A DNA stretch of 64,000 bases from Metallyticus violacea (GCA_030762175.1 CM060833.1:165515001-165579000), one strand, 5' to 3'. Shown: positions 11,738-23,109, counted from the first letter of the stretch. Made by a program: numbers and translations. The notes: a model not told the origin generated them from the sequence alone.

Positions 11738-12297
11738 TCCCGTAAGGTGGGGGGGGGGCGGCTTCGGTCGTTGCTCTACAGATGCTCCAGGTGCGGGCTC
11801 TGCGGACCCTGAGTACCCGTGGTACCTCTGACATTACTAGAGCAAGCCGGGCCGAACTTGAGACGAGCCCCTCCCGAAAGGGAGTTGTCCAAACTCGGCG
11901 TGGCAGTGGTACCCGGAACTCACGGGTAATTGAGTACTCGCAAGAGTGGTGTGTCCCAGGGGAGTGCCTAAGGCGTGTACCCTGGGGGCCGGTGCGCCGG
12001 AATCTCCGTCTTAGTGAGATGGTAGTGGCTTCCTTAATGCTGGGGTCACTCACCCCTATAAAGGAGCAGGTCTAAGCTAGTACGACCTATCAGCCAGTCA
12101 AATTCTGGTAGCTGGGTGCGCTCGGCTCTTGAAGCTGCAGTTCACTCGGTGCGCTTGGGCGACGTAATCGCCTGCGGCCGAAAGGCGGGTCGGTTTTGGA
12201 AACCAGGTACCGTCCTAAATGCAAAAACCCACTGGGTAGCACAGATCTCTGTGTTTGGTTACCCCTGGTCTCGAGCGATGGTAAGCTCACCCAATTC
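11738..12297. mobile_element. GC-rich 560-bp insertion with perfect 14-bp target-site duplication
   Basis: The 14-mer tgtgtatcgcacat stands on both sides (11724-11737 and 12298-12311). The enclosed 560 bp is clearly richer in G and C than its surroundings and starts near a run of ten or more G. It has no terminal inverted repeat and no poly(A). Open frames exist on both strands (plus 11782-12075; the minus frame runs across the boundary), but neither resembles a known protein. A precise 14-bp duplication without inverted ends suggests a retroposed RNA; duplications near this length are known for R1-type non-LTR elements (established knowledge). The source family is not recognised, and orientation is undecided. 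Confidence 0.7.
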
Positions 12298-12311
12298 TGT
12301 GTATCGCACAT

Positions 12312-14984
12312 AAAACCCATTCTTGAAAATGGTGGCATAAATAACGTAGAATAAATAGAATAAAGAAATAAAGAAATCATCGAACTCACAACCGTTCGTT
12401 GACAAACCTCCTCTAACTACAAGCTGCTACCTGCACACGGACTATACGGTCTTGACGACGGACTTCTCTGAGTAAGAAGGTTTTTTTTAGTAACCTTCCT
12501 GTACTTTTTAACGTGCAAGACGTCAGGAGATATTTGTTTGCCCTTTACCTTTCTAGCAAAGGACAATATCGAATCGCTTATGTAATAAATTCTGATATAC
12601 TGGAGCTAGAAGTAGGCTGTCTTTTCCCGCCAAGACTTAAGGACTCTTATTCTGTAATCCTTGCGCATGCTTACAGCTGAGTTTCTGTATTGGTTTAGTG
12701 GGAAACAATAGTACATTATTTAGCCATGCGTCTCAAAATTTCTCTTGAGCTTACTGCAAGGTGCTTAACAGAACTTTCTTTCCTGTTCAGAAAATCAAAT
12801 AAAGTAAATACAGTTACAACTTCCAACTTCTGTAAATTGATTTTCCTTTGTTCCGAAGGTAGAGAGTATATTGAAGTGGCAGTTACTTTCATTTCCTGTT
12901 AGCGAAAACCCGATAACACTGCAGGAAACTGCCGTATATGAAACATTTCTTTTGTTTTCTCCTTCAGGTGTTTAGAAACAACCACCGCTAAAATAAGTGC
13001 TTTGCTTTGATATCACCTGATGCTATTGTGCTGTCATGCAACTAAAAATATATGGTCTAAACACTAAGCTCTCTATTTAAATACAATACTTTTATAGATC
13101 TGTACATCACATTCCAGTATGATTTTAAAAAAATGTTCATAAAAGCTAATTTTATTATGAAAGATTTACGTGCAAACGAAAGTATGAAATGAACCCATTT
13201 GCTGTCCAAGCATTAGAACTATGCATTAGTCAGCAGAGGTCAGTAATTTGAAATCCGAATGGTGTATTTTAGGTGATGATTGACCAATGAAGGAGAGTGG
13301 CAGGAGAAACCGCAAAACCGGGAGAAAAATTTGTTCGCCACAAAAGCCACTTACGAACCGGATCGAACCTGGACATATGAAGTAAATGTAGCATAGCGAT
13401 TTAATTTTTTTTTTAATTCATTTGAGTTTTTCCTTTTATGAACTACAATAACAGCGTTACATTTTCGTGTCGTCTTAAAATCTGGAAGAAAAAAAAAAAT
13501 ACTGGACTATTAGACCGTGGTGTTAAAAGTGCAACTGAAGGCAGGCATCAAGTTAAAACGAAGGAATTTGTATAAAGATTTGAATAAGAACTGCGTTTAC
13601 ATATGTATTTTGAACACTGTAATTCTATTCACGATATAATAAAAGAGAAGGTAACGGAAACAGAACACACAATAAGACTGGGTGATTTTCGTGGGTACAG
13701 TAGATAATATACTTGTATTTTTAACTCATCGAGTTAATGTTGATTTTGTGTTTTGAAAAAATATTATTTAAAAATAGTCCAAATTTTAAACTTATTAGTG
13801 ATAGGCCTAAAACAGATAAAAGTAGCGTATTTAACCTATCAAATGTACCAAACACAAAAGTCAAACACACACACATTATAGAGTACAAAGCAATTTTATA
13901 CTACAGTGCGCGGTAATTTGTATTAATTTCAAATACACAAATAATTCGAAATGGCGTGAATTAAAAATACACACTTCCTTATTAAGACCTGTAACCCATT
14001 GAGAGAAAATCGATTTTCTAAGAAAGTAACGGGTTTTATAGGTTTGCAATTTGATATGGAGTCACTCATATATACTAAAAAACAGAGAAATACACTTGTT
14101 TAATTTATATACATATAAATATGCACAATATTACACTTAAGATGAACGAAAGTGGCAATTATGTGTATTTTATTTATCTAAAATCCAACTTACTGTCAGC
14201 ATTAACGTCAGCTACTTAAACTGCCATAGAAATGAGTTAAGAAAGAATCATTAAGCATTTTATTTTAAGAAGGGTACTCAATAAGAAATAAACAACGTTC
14301 TTTCTATCTTTTCAAGATTTATTACGTCATTTTAAATACACTGAATTGTTGCTGGATTCTTTAACTGTGCAGTGTTATTTTTCAATTTGCTTGCAAATCT
14401 ATGGTTTTTCCTATATTGTCACGTTACAGAAGCCGAACATAAAAAAAAAATTAACGAAATTATAGTAATTAACGTATGAAAAGTACTCTCAAAGCTTAGA
14501 AGTATGTAACAAGTTCATTTCAAAAAAACTGTAGCCTCCTGTTAACTTATTCACCTCGAAAACGTGCATGTCTTATATCACGTACATATTTTTCTATAAT
14601 TTGATTGACTACATAGGCGCAAAACATTCTTGCAACGCATTTTTCCCGAGCATGGCATTTAAATACTTAAATTACAGCACTTTGCAGACGATCTTTTTTA
14701 GCTCAGGAACTGTGTCATGTATTACCTCCGCTCGTACATACACCCCGGATTCCTATTGGAATACTCTCCCTCTGCTATTTATTTTATATTGTGTATGCTT
14801 GCCTTGGCCTTGGCCTGGCACTTTGTATTAATGTTCACGTTTAGCATTCTAAATTTAGATAGTTTTTTTTCTTCTTCTCTTCCTGTTCCTAAATGTCTGA
14901 GCTTCAGTTCCTCCGCATTGGATAAGTGGCAACCTTGACGTCTAAGATTAACAATTAAAAATTCTCTAAATCACCCATTTCGTT
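12312..14984. other. Unassigned AT-rich region
   Basis: No gene recognised. A stretch at about 13285-13375 (repeated ggagaaa and caaaaccggg text followed by gatcgaacctgg) has the flavour of an old SINE but could not be matched to A, B or C. Confidence 0.45.
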
Positions 14985-15902
14985 ACGCGACATTATACCC
15001 TCGCGATAACAATCTCAAAAAACCTTTACATTGTGGGAAATCTTTTAGACCACTGAAGGGATAAAAATCATAAGATTCAGCTGTAAAGCGGGTGCAGAGC
15101 AGTCTACCGAATTTTAGTGCTCTTTTCTCGGGCGTGTGACTTCGATTGTTGTGAAGAACTTTGGTCATATTGTGTAGTTTGAAGCATAATACATTGACGA
15201 TGCCCACACAGTTGTGTATGCATTGTCAACACACTATGCCTCAAATGCCATAATGTGCACCGGAACGTTTCTTCAACTTCGAAGAATTTTAACAAACAAC
15301 TTCAGAGTTGTTTCATCATGAGGCAACGTATCCACCAAAATTGTCTCTACAGAGTCTCCCTCTGAAGAATGTAGTCACTGGCTGAGGATATCGTTTTGAA
15401 TGTTTTTCTTCTGAAAAGTAGTTATGTTTATCCATTGCACAAATTGGCTTTCGGTTTCAAAGGCGAAGTGATGAATCCATGTTTCTTCTTCCGTTTCAAT
15501 GTTAAACATAAAAATTGTCACCTTTGGCTTCGTATTAAGGAAGTAACTCTTATCAGATGATGGTTTTATGTTCCTTATTATCAGCAGTTAATCTTCGAGA
15601 GAGTCATTTTTCATACGTCTTTGAATACTGTAACTAATATATAATTTTGCTTACACTGTCGTCTAGATATTTGAAGTTAATCAGCAACCTCTTTACTTGT
15701 TGTTTGTCGAACCTCGCGAGTAAATATGTCGGCTAATTGTATTGCAGTGTGTGACCGCCCCAATCATTTCCTATTTTGACAGCCTTTTCTCTTACATTCA
15801 TATTTCTTCTAAATTGTGGTGATTGTCTCGTTTTTCCGTCACAAGAAATTTAATTATTGCTGTTTGTTTATGCTGCTCATCTCTTAGAGATTCCATTTTG
15901 AA
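14985..15902 (-). pseudogene. Old mariner-like transposase remnant (heavily decayed)
   Basis: Reading the minus strand, the sequence at 15465-15485 gives EETWIHHF, the mariner '(D)ETW.HH(F/Y)' block around the first catalytic Asp (here Glu-Glu replaces Asp-Glu). It is followed by text like the '.PE(T)..QW' segment. Near 15037-15060 the text SGLKDFPQCKGF fits the 'DYHLF..LK..L.GKRF' block that normally carries the third Asp, and near 15880 a frame resembles the N-terminal '..IKFL..EK' helix. Many stops and frame changes separate these islands. This is a different and much older mariner lineage from the elements at 18, 36, 55 and 63 kb. Assignment is from motif order only. Confidence 0.5.
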
Positions 15903-16365
15903 CGCTAACCCCATCACTCCAGATAATGGAAGAAGATGAAATTAAATGAAAGAGTGTGAGAAAGTTATAAGAACTACATATAAAGTAAACTGCCCCAGGG
16001 AAAAGCGTTGCGTTACTTGTTTAAAAGTTTTCTGTGGGAAAAAAGAGAAAACTAAAATTAAACACAAGCACTGATTAGGTCAAGAACAGTAAAAACCGTA
16101 TAATTAAAATATTTTTTTAAAAATATATAAAAGATCCAAGCATAAGGGACGCGTAGACCGTGGACCGATAAAGGGACACAAATAAATACTTAAGCTGAAA
16201 ACAGTGACATGTGCAGTTTGTATTGTCTGCCATTCCGCAACTAACTTGACATTGTACAGATCAGATATAGGTTTTGGAACATACTGACCTCCCTTTTATT
16301 TCACAGCTCAATTTACCATTGAGGGCTTAGAAAACTCAACTACTGGTGTGTTATATTTTGTGGAT
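15903..16365. other. Unassigned spacer
   Basis: No gene or repeat recognised. Confidence 0.45.
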
Positions 16366-16375
16366 ACCTTCAATA

Positions 16376-16723
16376 ACCTACTTACTTCGAAGCCTACATT
16401 ACAGCCCCATGTGGACTTTGGCTTACCGCGACAACCGCTGCGTCTTCTACCTCCATCACATGATTTCATTGATAGAGTGCAGTATTGCAGGGTGGGGGCA
16501 TGTGATTAGCATACCGCATCCCGCTGATCGCTATATCGCGGCTTACTAGATCGAAGATCGCCCCCTCTCTATCAGGCAGCTTCCCAATTGTCCTCACGAG
16601 GCTGGTTGGATCCCATTACAGACCTTCCTAGCTTAGAAAAATTCCTAATTAGGTACCGGGAATCGAATCCGGGCATCCTGGCCATCAGGCAGCAACGCTA
16701 ACCACTAGAGCAAGGAGGCAGTC
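16376..16723 (-). mobile_element. SINE-C copy 1 with target-site duplication
   Basis: On the minus strand it starts tgcctccttgctctagtgg (A box), has a B box ggattcgattccc and closes the tRNA-like head in the style of Glu/Asp-tRNAs (inference). The body holds gaggacaattgggaagctgc and ends near aagtaagtaggttattg. Flanks accttcaata (16366-16375 and 16724-16733) are a perfect 10-bp duplication. The family is recognised by its second copy at 37.8 kb. Confidence 0.85.
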
Positions 16724-16733
16724 ACCTTCAATA

Positions 16734-18355
16734 GGTACATTATTAAAATTCGAAGATATACACAGCAAAATTGGGACAAATTAAGAATAGAACATTTTCC
16801 ATCGCTTTTAACATCCTCCAAAACCACTGGTCATTGAAGTCCTGAATGCATTTTTCTTCTGCAGAATCAGGGAAAACTCCGGGGAAAAAATATCAGGGAA
16901 TTGAACACGGACTCATCCATTTACAAGCAGAAGCTTAGTGTCCGGAAGGCAACACATGCGAAGGAAAAGTGAGATAATCTCTATAAAAGGGGCATAAACA
17001 AAGAAAGGACTAACACGAGCAAAGAAAAGACAATAACGTGAATAATAGATGAGTAAAAGTAGCCCTTGAAAGGAGGAAAGCGGGAAGAAATACAAACAAG
17101 AAATTACTTGCTACTAAATAAAATGTTATCCAAAGCGCAAACACGTCAAACATTATTAAGACGAGAAAATATAAATTATAGAAAAAAAACTCGAAAAGAT
17201 ATTTTAAATAAATAACCGACAGTAAAAAGTATAGCATTAACGTCCTAATTATAAACATAAAAAAATAACTGCTACACTTTTTAAAGGTATAGTGAGTCCC
17301 AAAATGGAAAATAGAAAAGAATGAATTGGAAGAAAAAGTGAAAAAAAAAAAAATTAAACAACAAATTACGTACATTTAATAAATAAGAACGATTGCAAAA
17401 TGGAAAGAATAGATCATATAAAATATCTTTAATGATCAAAGAATAAACAACTACTGATGCGATTTAAAATTTGCCATGACAGTCCCTGAGGTAGAAAGTG
17501 GCAAAGTGAAATAAAGTGAAAAAGCCTAAAAGGGAAATAAAGGGTGAAGAGAAAAGAGAGAGAAAATGGAAGAGTTTGAGTGGGGGGGAAAAACCCGGAA
17601 TGTATATAAATAAATACGAAAGTATAAAAAAAAATGTGCACGCATTATACATATTAGGAATATTTCAGTTTCGCTGTATGAAAAAGTGTCAGCAATTGTT
17701 ATAATCAGAATTTTGCCGTATACACCTCATAATTTACATTGGATTTTTTCTCCGCAATTTTTTCTCACCACTATTAGAATCATCTATTTTTTTATTCATA
17801 TTTGAAATTAATAACAAGGATTCTCATTCTGCTACGAATCTGAAAGTAATTTTACCGACAAGAAGTTAGTGCCTAACGGCCTCGCTACCTGCCGAAGAAA
17901 ATGAAGTCGTGCGGTCGAAACTCGTATTGAACTTCTTTTATATATCAGAGTGAATGTGCAAATTGTACTCGGCATCACAGTAGATATGTCTGCTCTATGC
18001 CTGAATTATTTTGAAATGATTTTGAGACACTCTCCACCATTCTACGGATATTTCGTTTCAGCTCTTTCATGGGTGTTGTTTCAGAGAAAACTTTACATGC
18101 AGCAACCGAGTGGCTTTATACGCACTGCCACCAGATCCACCAACTTGCTGAGTTAATCTTCTTAATTAGCCTGTTTCATCAAACATTTCCTACCATTTTA
18201 GACCTCCGCTTATTATCAGTTAAAATGCTTTGGGTTCGAACTTTGTTCACCATTCCGAAAATTGTACTTCTCGATGGAGTTATTACTCATAAAAACTCTC
18301 TCTACGGAAGATTCCCTTTGCATATAACAACCATACATAAATCCTTGTTCTAGCA
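16734..18355. other. Unassigned, very AT-rich
   Basis: No gene recognised. The long minus-strand frame at 17010-17375 is Phe/Leu/Tyr-rich low complexity caused by A-rich sequence and is not taken as a gene. Confidence 0.5.
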
Positions 18356-19543
18356 TACACGAGGGTTGCTCCATAAGTTTCCGGCCTTGCCGATAAGAAT
18401 TATCGCCTTCACAAAACCCTTATCTGGTATCATACCTGATCTGTTAAGTAAATAATTGCAGCCGTATCTTCTGCTCCGCTGTGTTCAGTATTTCAGATAT
18501 AGTTGCATAAAGAAGTCTATGTGTAGATCATTGTGGCATGTTCAAAATGGAGTGTCCAGCTGTTATTACGTTCTTCACAAAAGAAGCACTTACTCCAAAT
18601 GAAAATAAACAGCGATTAGACGATGTATATGGGGAAGCATCCCCCTCATATTCTACAGTAAAAGAATACGCTGAACTTTTTCGAATGGGAGAAGAAAGTA
18701 TTGAAGACGAAGAGCGTGCAGATCTACCCTTGAAGATGCTCACCCCTGAAATCATCGCTCTTGTGGAAGCAGAAATTATGGAAGACCTGCGGCTTAAAGT
18801 TACAGAAATATCAGCAAGGTATGACCTTTCCAAAACAACAGTCCTTCGAATTATTCATGAACATTTAAACGTGAATTAGGTTAGTGCAAGATGGGTGACT
18901 AGACTTCTTTCCTCAATCCAAAAGCAGCAACGAGTCATCTGTTGTCAGGCGTTTTTGGTGCTCTTTCGTGGCAACGAGAGAGAAGTTCTGGAAGCCATTG
19001 TTACAATAGATGAAACTATGGTCCTCTACTATGTTTCATCCCTTGTCTCCAAAGAGAATTTATGGAGTGGCGTAAACCTGGCGAAGCACCGCCTCAAAGG
19101 CCAAGGTCATTCAGTCAAGCATGAAGATCATGGCCACAATCTTTTGGGACTGTGAAGGAATATCTTCATTGACTTCACGGAGAGGAACACCACAGTAAAT
19201 GGGGAGTACTATGCTGGCCCACTGCACAGGCCACGTGCTTTCATTAAAGAGAAATGACGAGGAAAGCTGAGTGGTAGTGTGCGCCTTCTTCAAGACAACG
19301 CGCCTGTGCACACAGCTCTTGTTGCAAAGGAAGCTGTGAAGAAATGTGACTTCAAGGGGATCGACCATCCACCCTACAGCCCAGATCTAGCTTCCAGTGA
19401 CTACTTCCTCTTCTCAAAACTCATGAAGGACCTTCGAGGAAGGAAATTCAAGTGTGATGAAGAAGTGATGGATGCTGTTTATGATCATTTTGCAGACGAT
19501 AGATCTTCAAATAAGAGTTAATAACTTAATAGTTCAAAGATGG
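18356..19543 (+). mobile_element. Mariner element M1, 3' end lost
   Basis: The 5' terminal inverted repeat (acgagggttgctccataagt) matches both ends of the complete copies at 36.1 and 55.2 kb, and the untranslated leader and transposase follow in the same order as there. At the 3' side the match ends around 19517-19543 (gttaa...ttcaaagatgg), and the right terminal repeat is missing. The copy is therefore immobile even if transposase were supplied. Confidence 0.9.
18538..19521 (+). pseudogene. Mariner transposase M1 (DD34D), one stop plus frameshift
   Basis: The start is the ATG at 18538, the same position relative to the terminal repeat as in the sister copies. The N-terminal helix-turn-helix part is open for 113 codons to a TAG (18877-18879). 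The same frame then resumes with the 'SARW' linker, and a frame change occurs near 19060. The three catalytic Asp are still readable: in VTIDETMVLYY (about 19005), QDNAPVHTA (about 19295) and ASSDYFLF (about 19395); the last two lie 34 residues apart, as in mariner DD34D enzymes. It acted in the nucleus, cutting at the inverted repeats and inserting at TA. The stop and frameshift make it a pseudogene, though the active-site residues are less damaged than in M2 or M3. Confidence 0.9.
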
Positions 19544-19905
19544 TAAAACTAAATACATTAACATCAATTAGCATATGAGAACAAAATATACATCCAAATA
19601 AAGGAATAAGCAAGCGGGTGCGTTGAATGAACGCAGTAGGACATAAAAAATTACCATTAAAAAGACTAACGAAAGAAGATACTGTGTGTTTAAATTTGAA
19701 TGTGATTTTACGTCACTTTATGACGTCATATTTATGTTTGTCGAACTTGACCAAAGCCAGTAATCTTTAACTATTCTTTCCCCTGATAATATACCAAAAC
19801 TGATTTTTGTATTTGTTTTCATTTGTTTCAAAATGAAGGAAGAATTTTGTGCGTTTATTATTAGCTAATATTGTTTCGAAATTGGGCATATAAATTATCT
19901 GCTTT
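19544..19905. other. Unassigned spacer
   Basis: No gene recognised. It probably contains the unseen 5' end of the deletion derivative that follows. Confidence 0.4.
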
Positions 19906-19912
19906 ACTGACC

Positions 19913-20201
19913 TTTGAGCAGCTGAAAGCAATTTTGAAGTGGTATTGAAAAACCGACAATGTTATTGAAGTTCAAAGGCAATGGAGATGTGTGTACAGAA
20001 GAGAACCGCCGTTGGACTTCTACCTATGGGGAACTCTTAAGGATGTTGTATACGTAGAAAATCAGCTACACTGACAGCACTTCGGGTAGAAATTGAAACG
20101 GCATGTGCTGCAATCGCTGAGGACTCTTTGCTCAATCAGTAGTTCAACGTACTCAGAAGTGTATCGACGCCGATGGTGGGCATTTTGAGCAACTGTTGTA
20201 A
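19913..20201 (+). pseudogene. Second internally deleted helix-turn-helix transposase remnant
   Basis: One frame reads FEQLKAILKWY, a TGA, then KTDNVIEVQRQWRCVYRREP, which fits the 'ILK.Y..T.NVIEVQR.WR..F...PP' helix-turn-helix segment of DUF4817-type transposases. It runs without a break into LDFYLWGTLKDVVYVE, the segment that follows the third catalytic Asp in full-length proteins. After a one-base frame change it goes on as LTALRVEIETACAAIAEDSL and ends in CIDADGGHFEQLL before TAA (20199-20201). The DDE core is cleanly missing between the two parts. A likely 3' terminal repeat of the element is tttttgtcatcccctgtat ending at about 20322. It is of the same broad class as the remnant at 3630-3996 but a different lineage. 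Confidence 0.65.
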
Positions 20202-20526
20202 CTGTAAAAGTCTAAGATGATTAGTGCTCATCATTTTCTGTTTGTGTGAATTCAGTTTTGTTTGGTTAACAGAGTTTTGTTTGCTTGAAGTGTGTATACA
20301 TTTTTGTCATCCCCTGTATATTGAAGTTTTGTTACAATAAATGCATAGCTTTTTTATTTATATTTAGGATGAAGATAACAAAACAGAAGAACAATATTCG
20401 GTGTCAAAAAAGGTATGGCCTACGTCGTTTATCTATGTCTCAAGGGATAACTCACTTCAGAATGGAAAAAAAGCAAGTTCCATTTAAAATTGAACACACG
20501 GTATAAGATGTGGATAACATGAATTG

Positions 20527-20750
20527 AAATACTATAAATAATGAAATATTAATAAAGAATGGAGAAAAAGTAATTGTAAATGAATAAATAATAATATTTA
20601 AAAATTTCAAATTATATAAAATAAAACACATTTGTTAGAAAAATATAAACATTTTATTTCTTATGATGGGTTTGTATATTTCAACAATTAGTTCAAGAAG
20701 CATAGCATCTGGGACAATAGATTTGTAGCCTTCGTTTAATAACTTCGATA
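20527..20750. repeat. Dispersed repeat, segments X and Y joined
   Basis: Segment X (20527-20651, from aaatactataaataatg to gttagaaaaatataaac) is followed directly by segment Y (20652-20750, holding gggacaatagatttgtagcc). Both recur at 21.77-22.29 kb in swapped order. No coding content. Confidence 0.75.
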
Positions 20751-21618
20751 TTTTCGTTTACTACATAAATAATAAAAGCTTCTCCAAACATATTCCCTCG
20801 AAAGTAGCTCTCTATTTTTGTAAGATTCGTTCTACTTAGTATTCCTAAATGCTGCGGAGTTTTGAGATATCTTTCGTTTCCCTGGGGGGAAAGAGCACGT
20901 TATCTTCTCCCCTCCCACTCACTTTACAGTAATACGTCAGAGGAGCTATTAATTCAAACGTCATGAATAAAGAAGAACGAGATAAAATATTTTTATTGAG
21001 TACGAGGCAAGAACATTAATAATGCATATCTGCCTCCCGTACCAAACACTTCGGTTACTGTACTATCGTCTGGCTGTTTCATTAAAATTTCCCAGTTAAC
21101 GTTTGCCTATCCCTAGAAAGCATTCCAGGGCAATTTTATGCAGCTGCATGTGGAAATAGCATGTTTTCCTCAGTTGTCTCTGAATCTCTGGGTAATCTTC
21201 TTCCTTAGATATGTATTGGACAAGCTGGTTTTCTCTCCGGAAAAGGAACGGAATGTTTTTTTCTCCTTTCTGCCGAAGCCTCCAATGAATTATTTTGCAC
21301 TTTTCTTTCTCAAAAGCTGGATAGGATGTAAAGGCAAGGAGAGTGTGAGGCACAAACAGCCCTCAGAATTTCAAAACACTTTGGCCAGTTTTTCTTGCTG
21401 ACAGCAACAAAACACGTTTGAACATGTGTAGCGTGTTTCTGTGGTTCTTTATATTTGCTAGTACAAGGGTTGGAAAAAAGTAATGACAGCACATTCCCCA
21501 CAATGCATAGTAATAAGTGAGGGCTCTGTCTTTTCTAGCATTAGTAAATAGGGGCAGGTCACAGAGGAACGAGCTTCAACAATGACATGGATCAAAATGG
21601 GCGTAGAAATATTATGAA
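20751..21618. other. Unassigned spacer
   Basis: No gene recognised. The text acaagggttggaaaaaagta at about 21463-21482 faintly recalls a transposon terminus, but no partner end was found. Confidence 0.4.
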
Positions 21619-21619
21619 C

Positions 21620-21640
21620 ATCTGGCAACGATGTCTTCCC
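21620..21640 (+). repeat. Source copy of a short local duplication
   Basis: The 21-bp word beginning tctggcaacgatgtc recurs exactly at 21885-21905 inside the mosaic insert, with weaker similarity downstream of both (gttgtcttgacact versus gttatcctgacact). Confidence 0.8.
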
Positions 21641-21738
21641 ACATCGAACAGTGACAGGTTTCGCATTTCAGCAAAAGTTGATGTTGTGGAGAATGCGTCA
21701 CATGATGGTTGTCTTGACACTGCAGTACACTCCAATGG

Positions 21739-22500
21739 ATTTGGTTTATTTACGGGCGCTCTTTAACATTTTACTTCTTTGGTGGGTTTGTATACTTCAA
21801 CAAGTAGCATTGTATCTGGGACAATAGATTTGTAGCCTTCTTTTAATAACTTCACTCAATCAACCAAGAAGATCATGACCACAATCTGGCAACGATGTCT
21901 TCCCATATCGGTTATGGGAATGTTAACTATGGTTATCCTGACACTACCTCTATATTTTCAGGTAGCACTGCTCTGAATAAATTTGCAGTATGGAGACATG
22001 TTGACCGGGTGAAAAGAAGAGGCAGGAAAAGGGCTACGGGGTACTAAAAGAAATTTATCTGAATGATCATTGGCTATCATTCTCAGAACTGAAGCGACAA
22101 TGGAAAGACATGTGTGATGTCTCAGAACTGTTGAATCCTTGAAGCAGGACTTTAAACTAAAATACTATAAATAAAGAAATATTAATAGGTAAAGAAAAAA
22201 GTAATTGTCCAGATAAATAACAAAGAGTATTTAAATTTTTTCGAAATCATATCAAATTAAACGCATTCGTTAGAAAAATATAAAAATCTCAGGTCATTAG
22301 CCTCCCATTCAACTCAGGGCGTGAAACGGCCGACAAATTTTGCTCAGAGGTCTCTTCTTTCAGGCTTGAGGTTCTTTATCGTGCTACAAATGTACGACAC
22401 GGAACTAACTTCCCTTCCGAAAGAAGCCGTACCAGGATTTTTACGCTCGAAAAAAATCTGTCAATCGGTTTAGGAGGCAAGGTATGGTTACCACTACACT
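21739..22500 (-). mobile_element. SINE-A copy 5, split by a 515-bp insert
   Basis: The SINE tail (tttatttacgggcgctctttaacat reversed) lies at 21741-21772. The rest of the element (from ctcaggtcattagcctccc) lies at 22287-22500. Joined, they give the normal order. The flanks acactccaatgg (21727-21738) and gcactccaaggg (22501-22512) match at 10 of 12 positions, so both halves belong to one insertion. The B box and neighbouring head sequence are deleted (atctgtcaatcgg runs into tttaggagg), which removes the internal promoter. Confidence 0.8.
21773..22286. mobile_element. Mosaic insert inside SINE-A copy 5
   Basis: Order of parts: segment Y (about 21773-21851); a 36-bp piece of mariner transposase (21852-21887, matching M1 near 19111 and M4 near 63706); a copy of the nearby word at 21620 (21885-21905); about 250 bp of unassigned sequence; then segment X (22160-22286). 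The ends of the insert, X and Y, are adjacent at 20527-20750, so the insert is permuted relative to that locus. No inverted ends and no clear duplication at its borders. Confidence 0.7.
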
Positions 22501-22954
22501 GCACTCCAAGGGAGGTGGATAGATGGCGTGCATTGAGAGAGTTCTGCAGAGAAAAGTCCAAACGCCAATGCTGCATGTGTCAAAAGACGTGCTTGATTAT
22601 CACAAAGTGCATTTTCTCAGAAATGGCATCCTAATACTCTTGAAAGCGAATATTTGACCCATTACTCTGGAAGGTCACACATTAACTACAAATTATTTTC
22701 CCTGGGTGAAACAGGAACGCATATCAGTCAATGAATACCGGCACCCATCATCCTACAACCCAAAAATACTGTTCCAAAACCTCGGAAATGTGAAAAATAT
22801 GCTTATGATGCTCAAGGTATAATAAGCACGTCGTTTCTAAGTAGCAGAAGTTTTTAATGCTGTGTAGTTGATTGACGTCTTGTTGCGGATAATTTCAATT
22901 TGGGTTCGCCCGTTGCCCGTGCGTCTGCAACTACTGGGGGTACAGTGGAGATGA

Positions 22955-23060
22955 AAGGGTCACGAGCATCTTCCAGGTTCACCAGATACGGACCCTTCGA
23001 CTTTGATCTCACCTCCAAGCTAAATGAAAAACTCAGAGGAAAACAGAAATGGGCTCATTT
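22955..23060 (+). pseudogene. Mariner/Tc-like transposase scrap
   Basis: The frame reads ...PFDFDLTSKLNEKLRGK, which fits the '(S)PCDFDLFPKLKE.LRG' block around the third catalytic Asp of mariner-type transposases. No other part of the gene is recognisable nearby. It is a different lineage from M1-M4 by wording. Short match, so only moderate confidence. Confidence 0.45.
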
Positions 23061-23109
23061 GTTGATACACAGTTGCTGGTGTACAGCGCCTTCCAGAAGC
23101 ATAGCATGA

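Noticed and set aside
11517..12053. 178-codon minus-strand open frame
   Set aside because: It crosses the 11724-11738 insertion border, so it joins inserted and host sequence; long only because GC-rich DNA has few stops.
16839..16935. Possible extra SINE (gggaaaactccggggaaa ... ggaattgaacacggac)
   Set aside because: Only a weak echo at 13.3 kb; no second clear copy in the window to define a family.
17010..17375. 121-codon minus-strand open frame rich in Phe, Tyr and Leu
   Set aside because: Produced by A-rich plus-strand sequence; low complexity and no motif.
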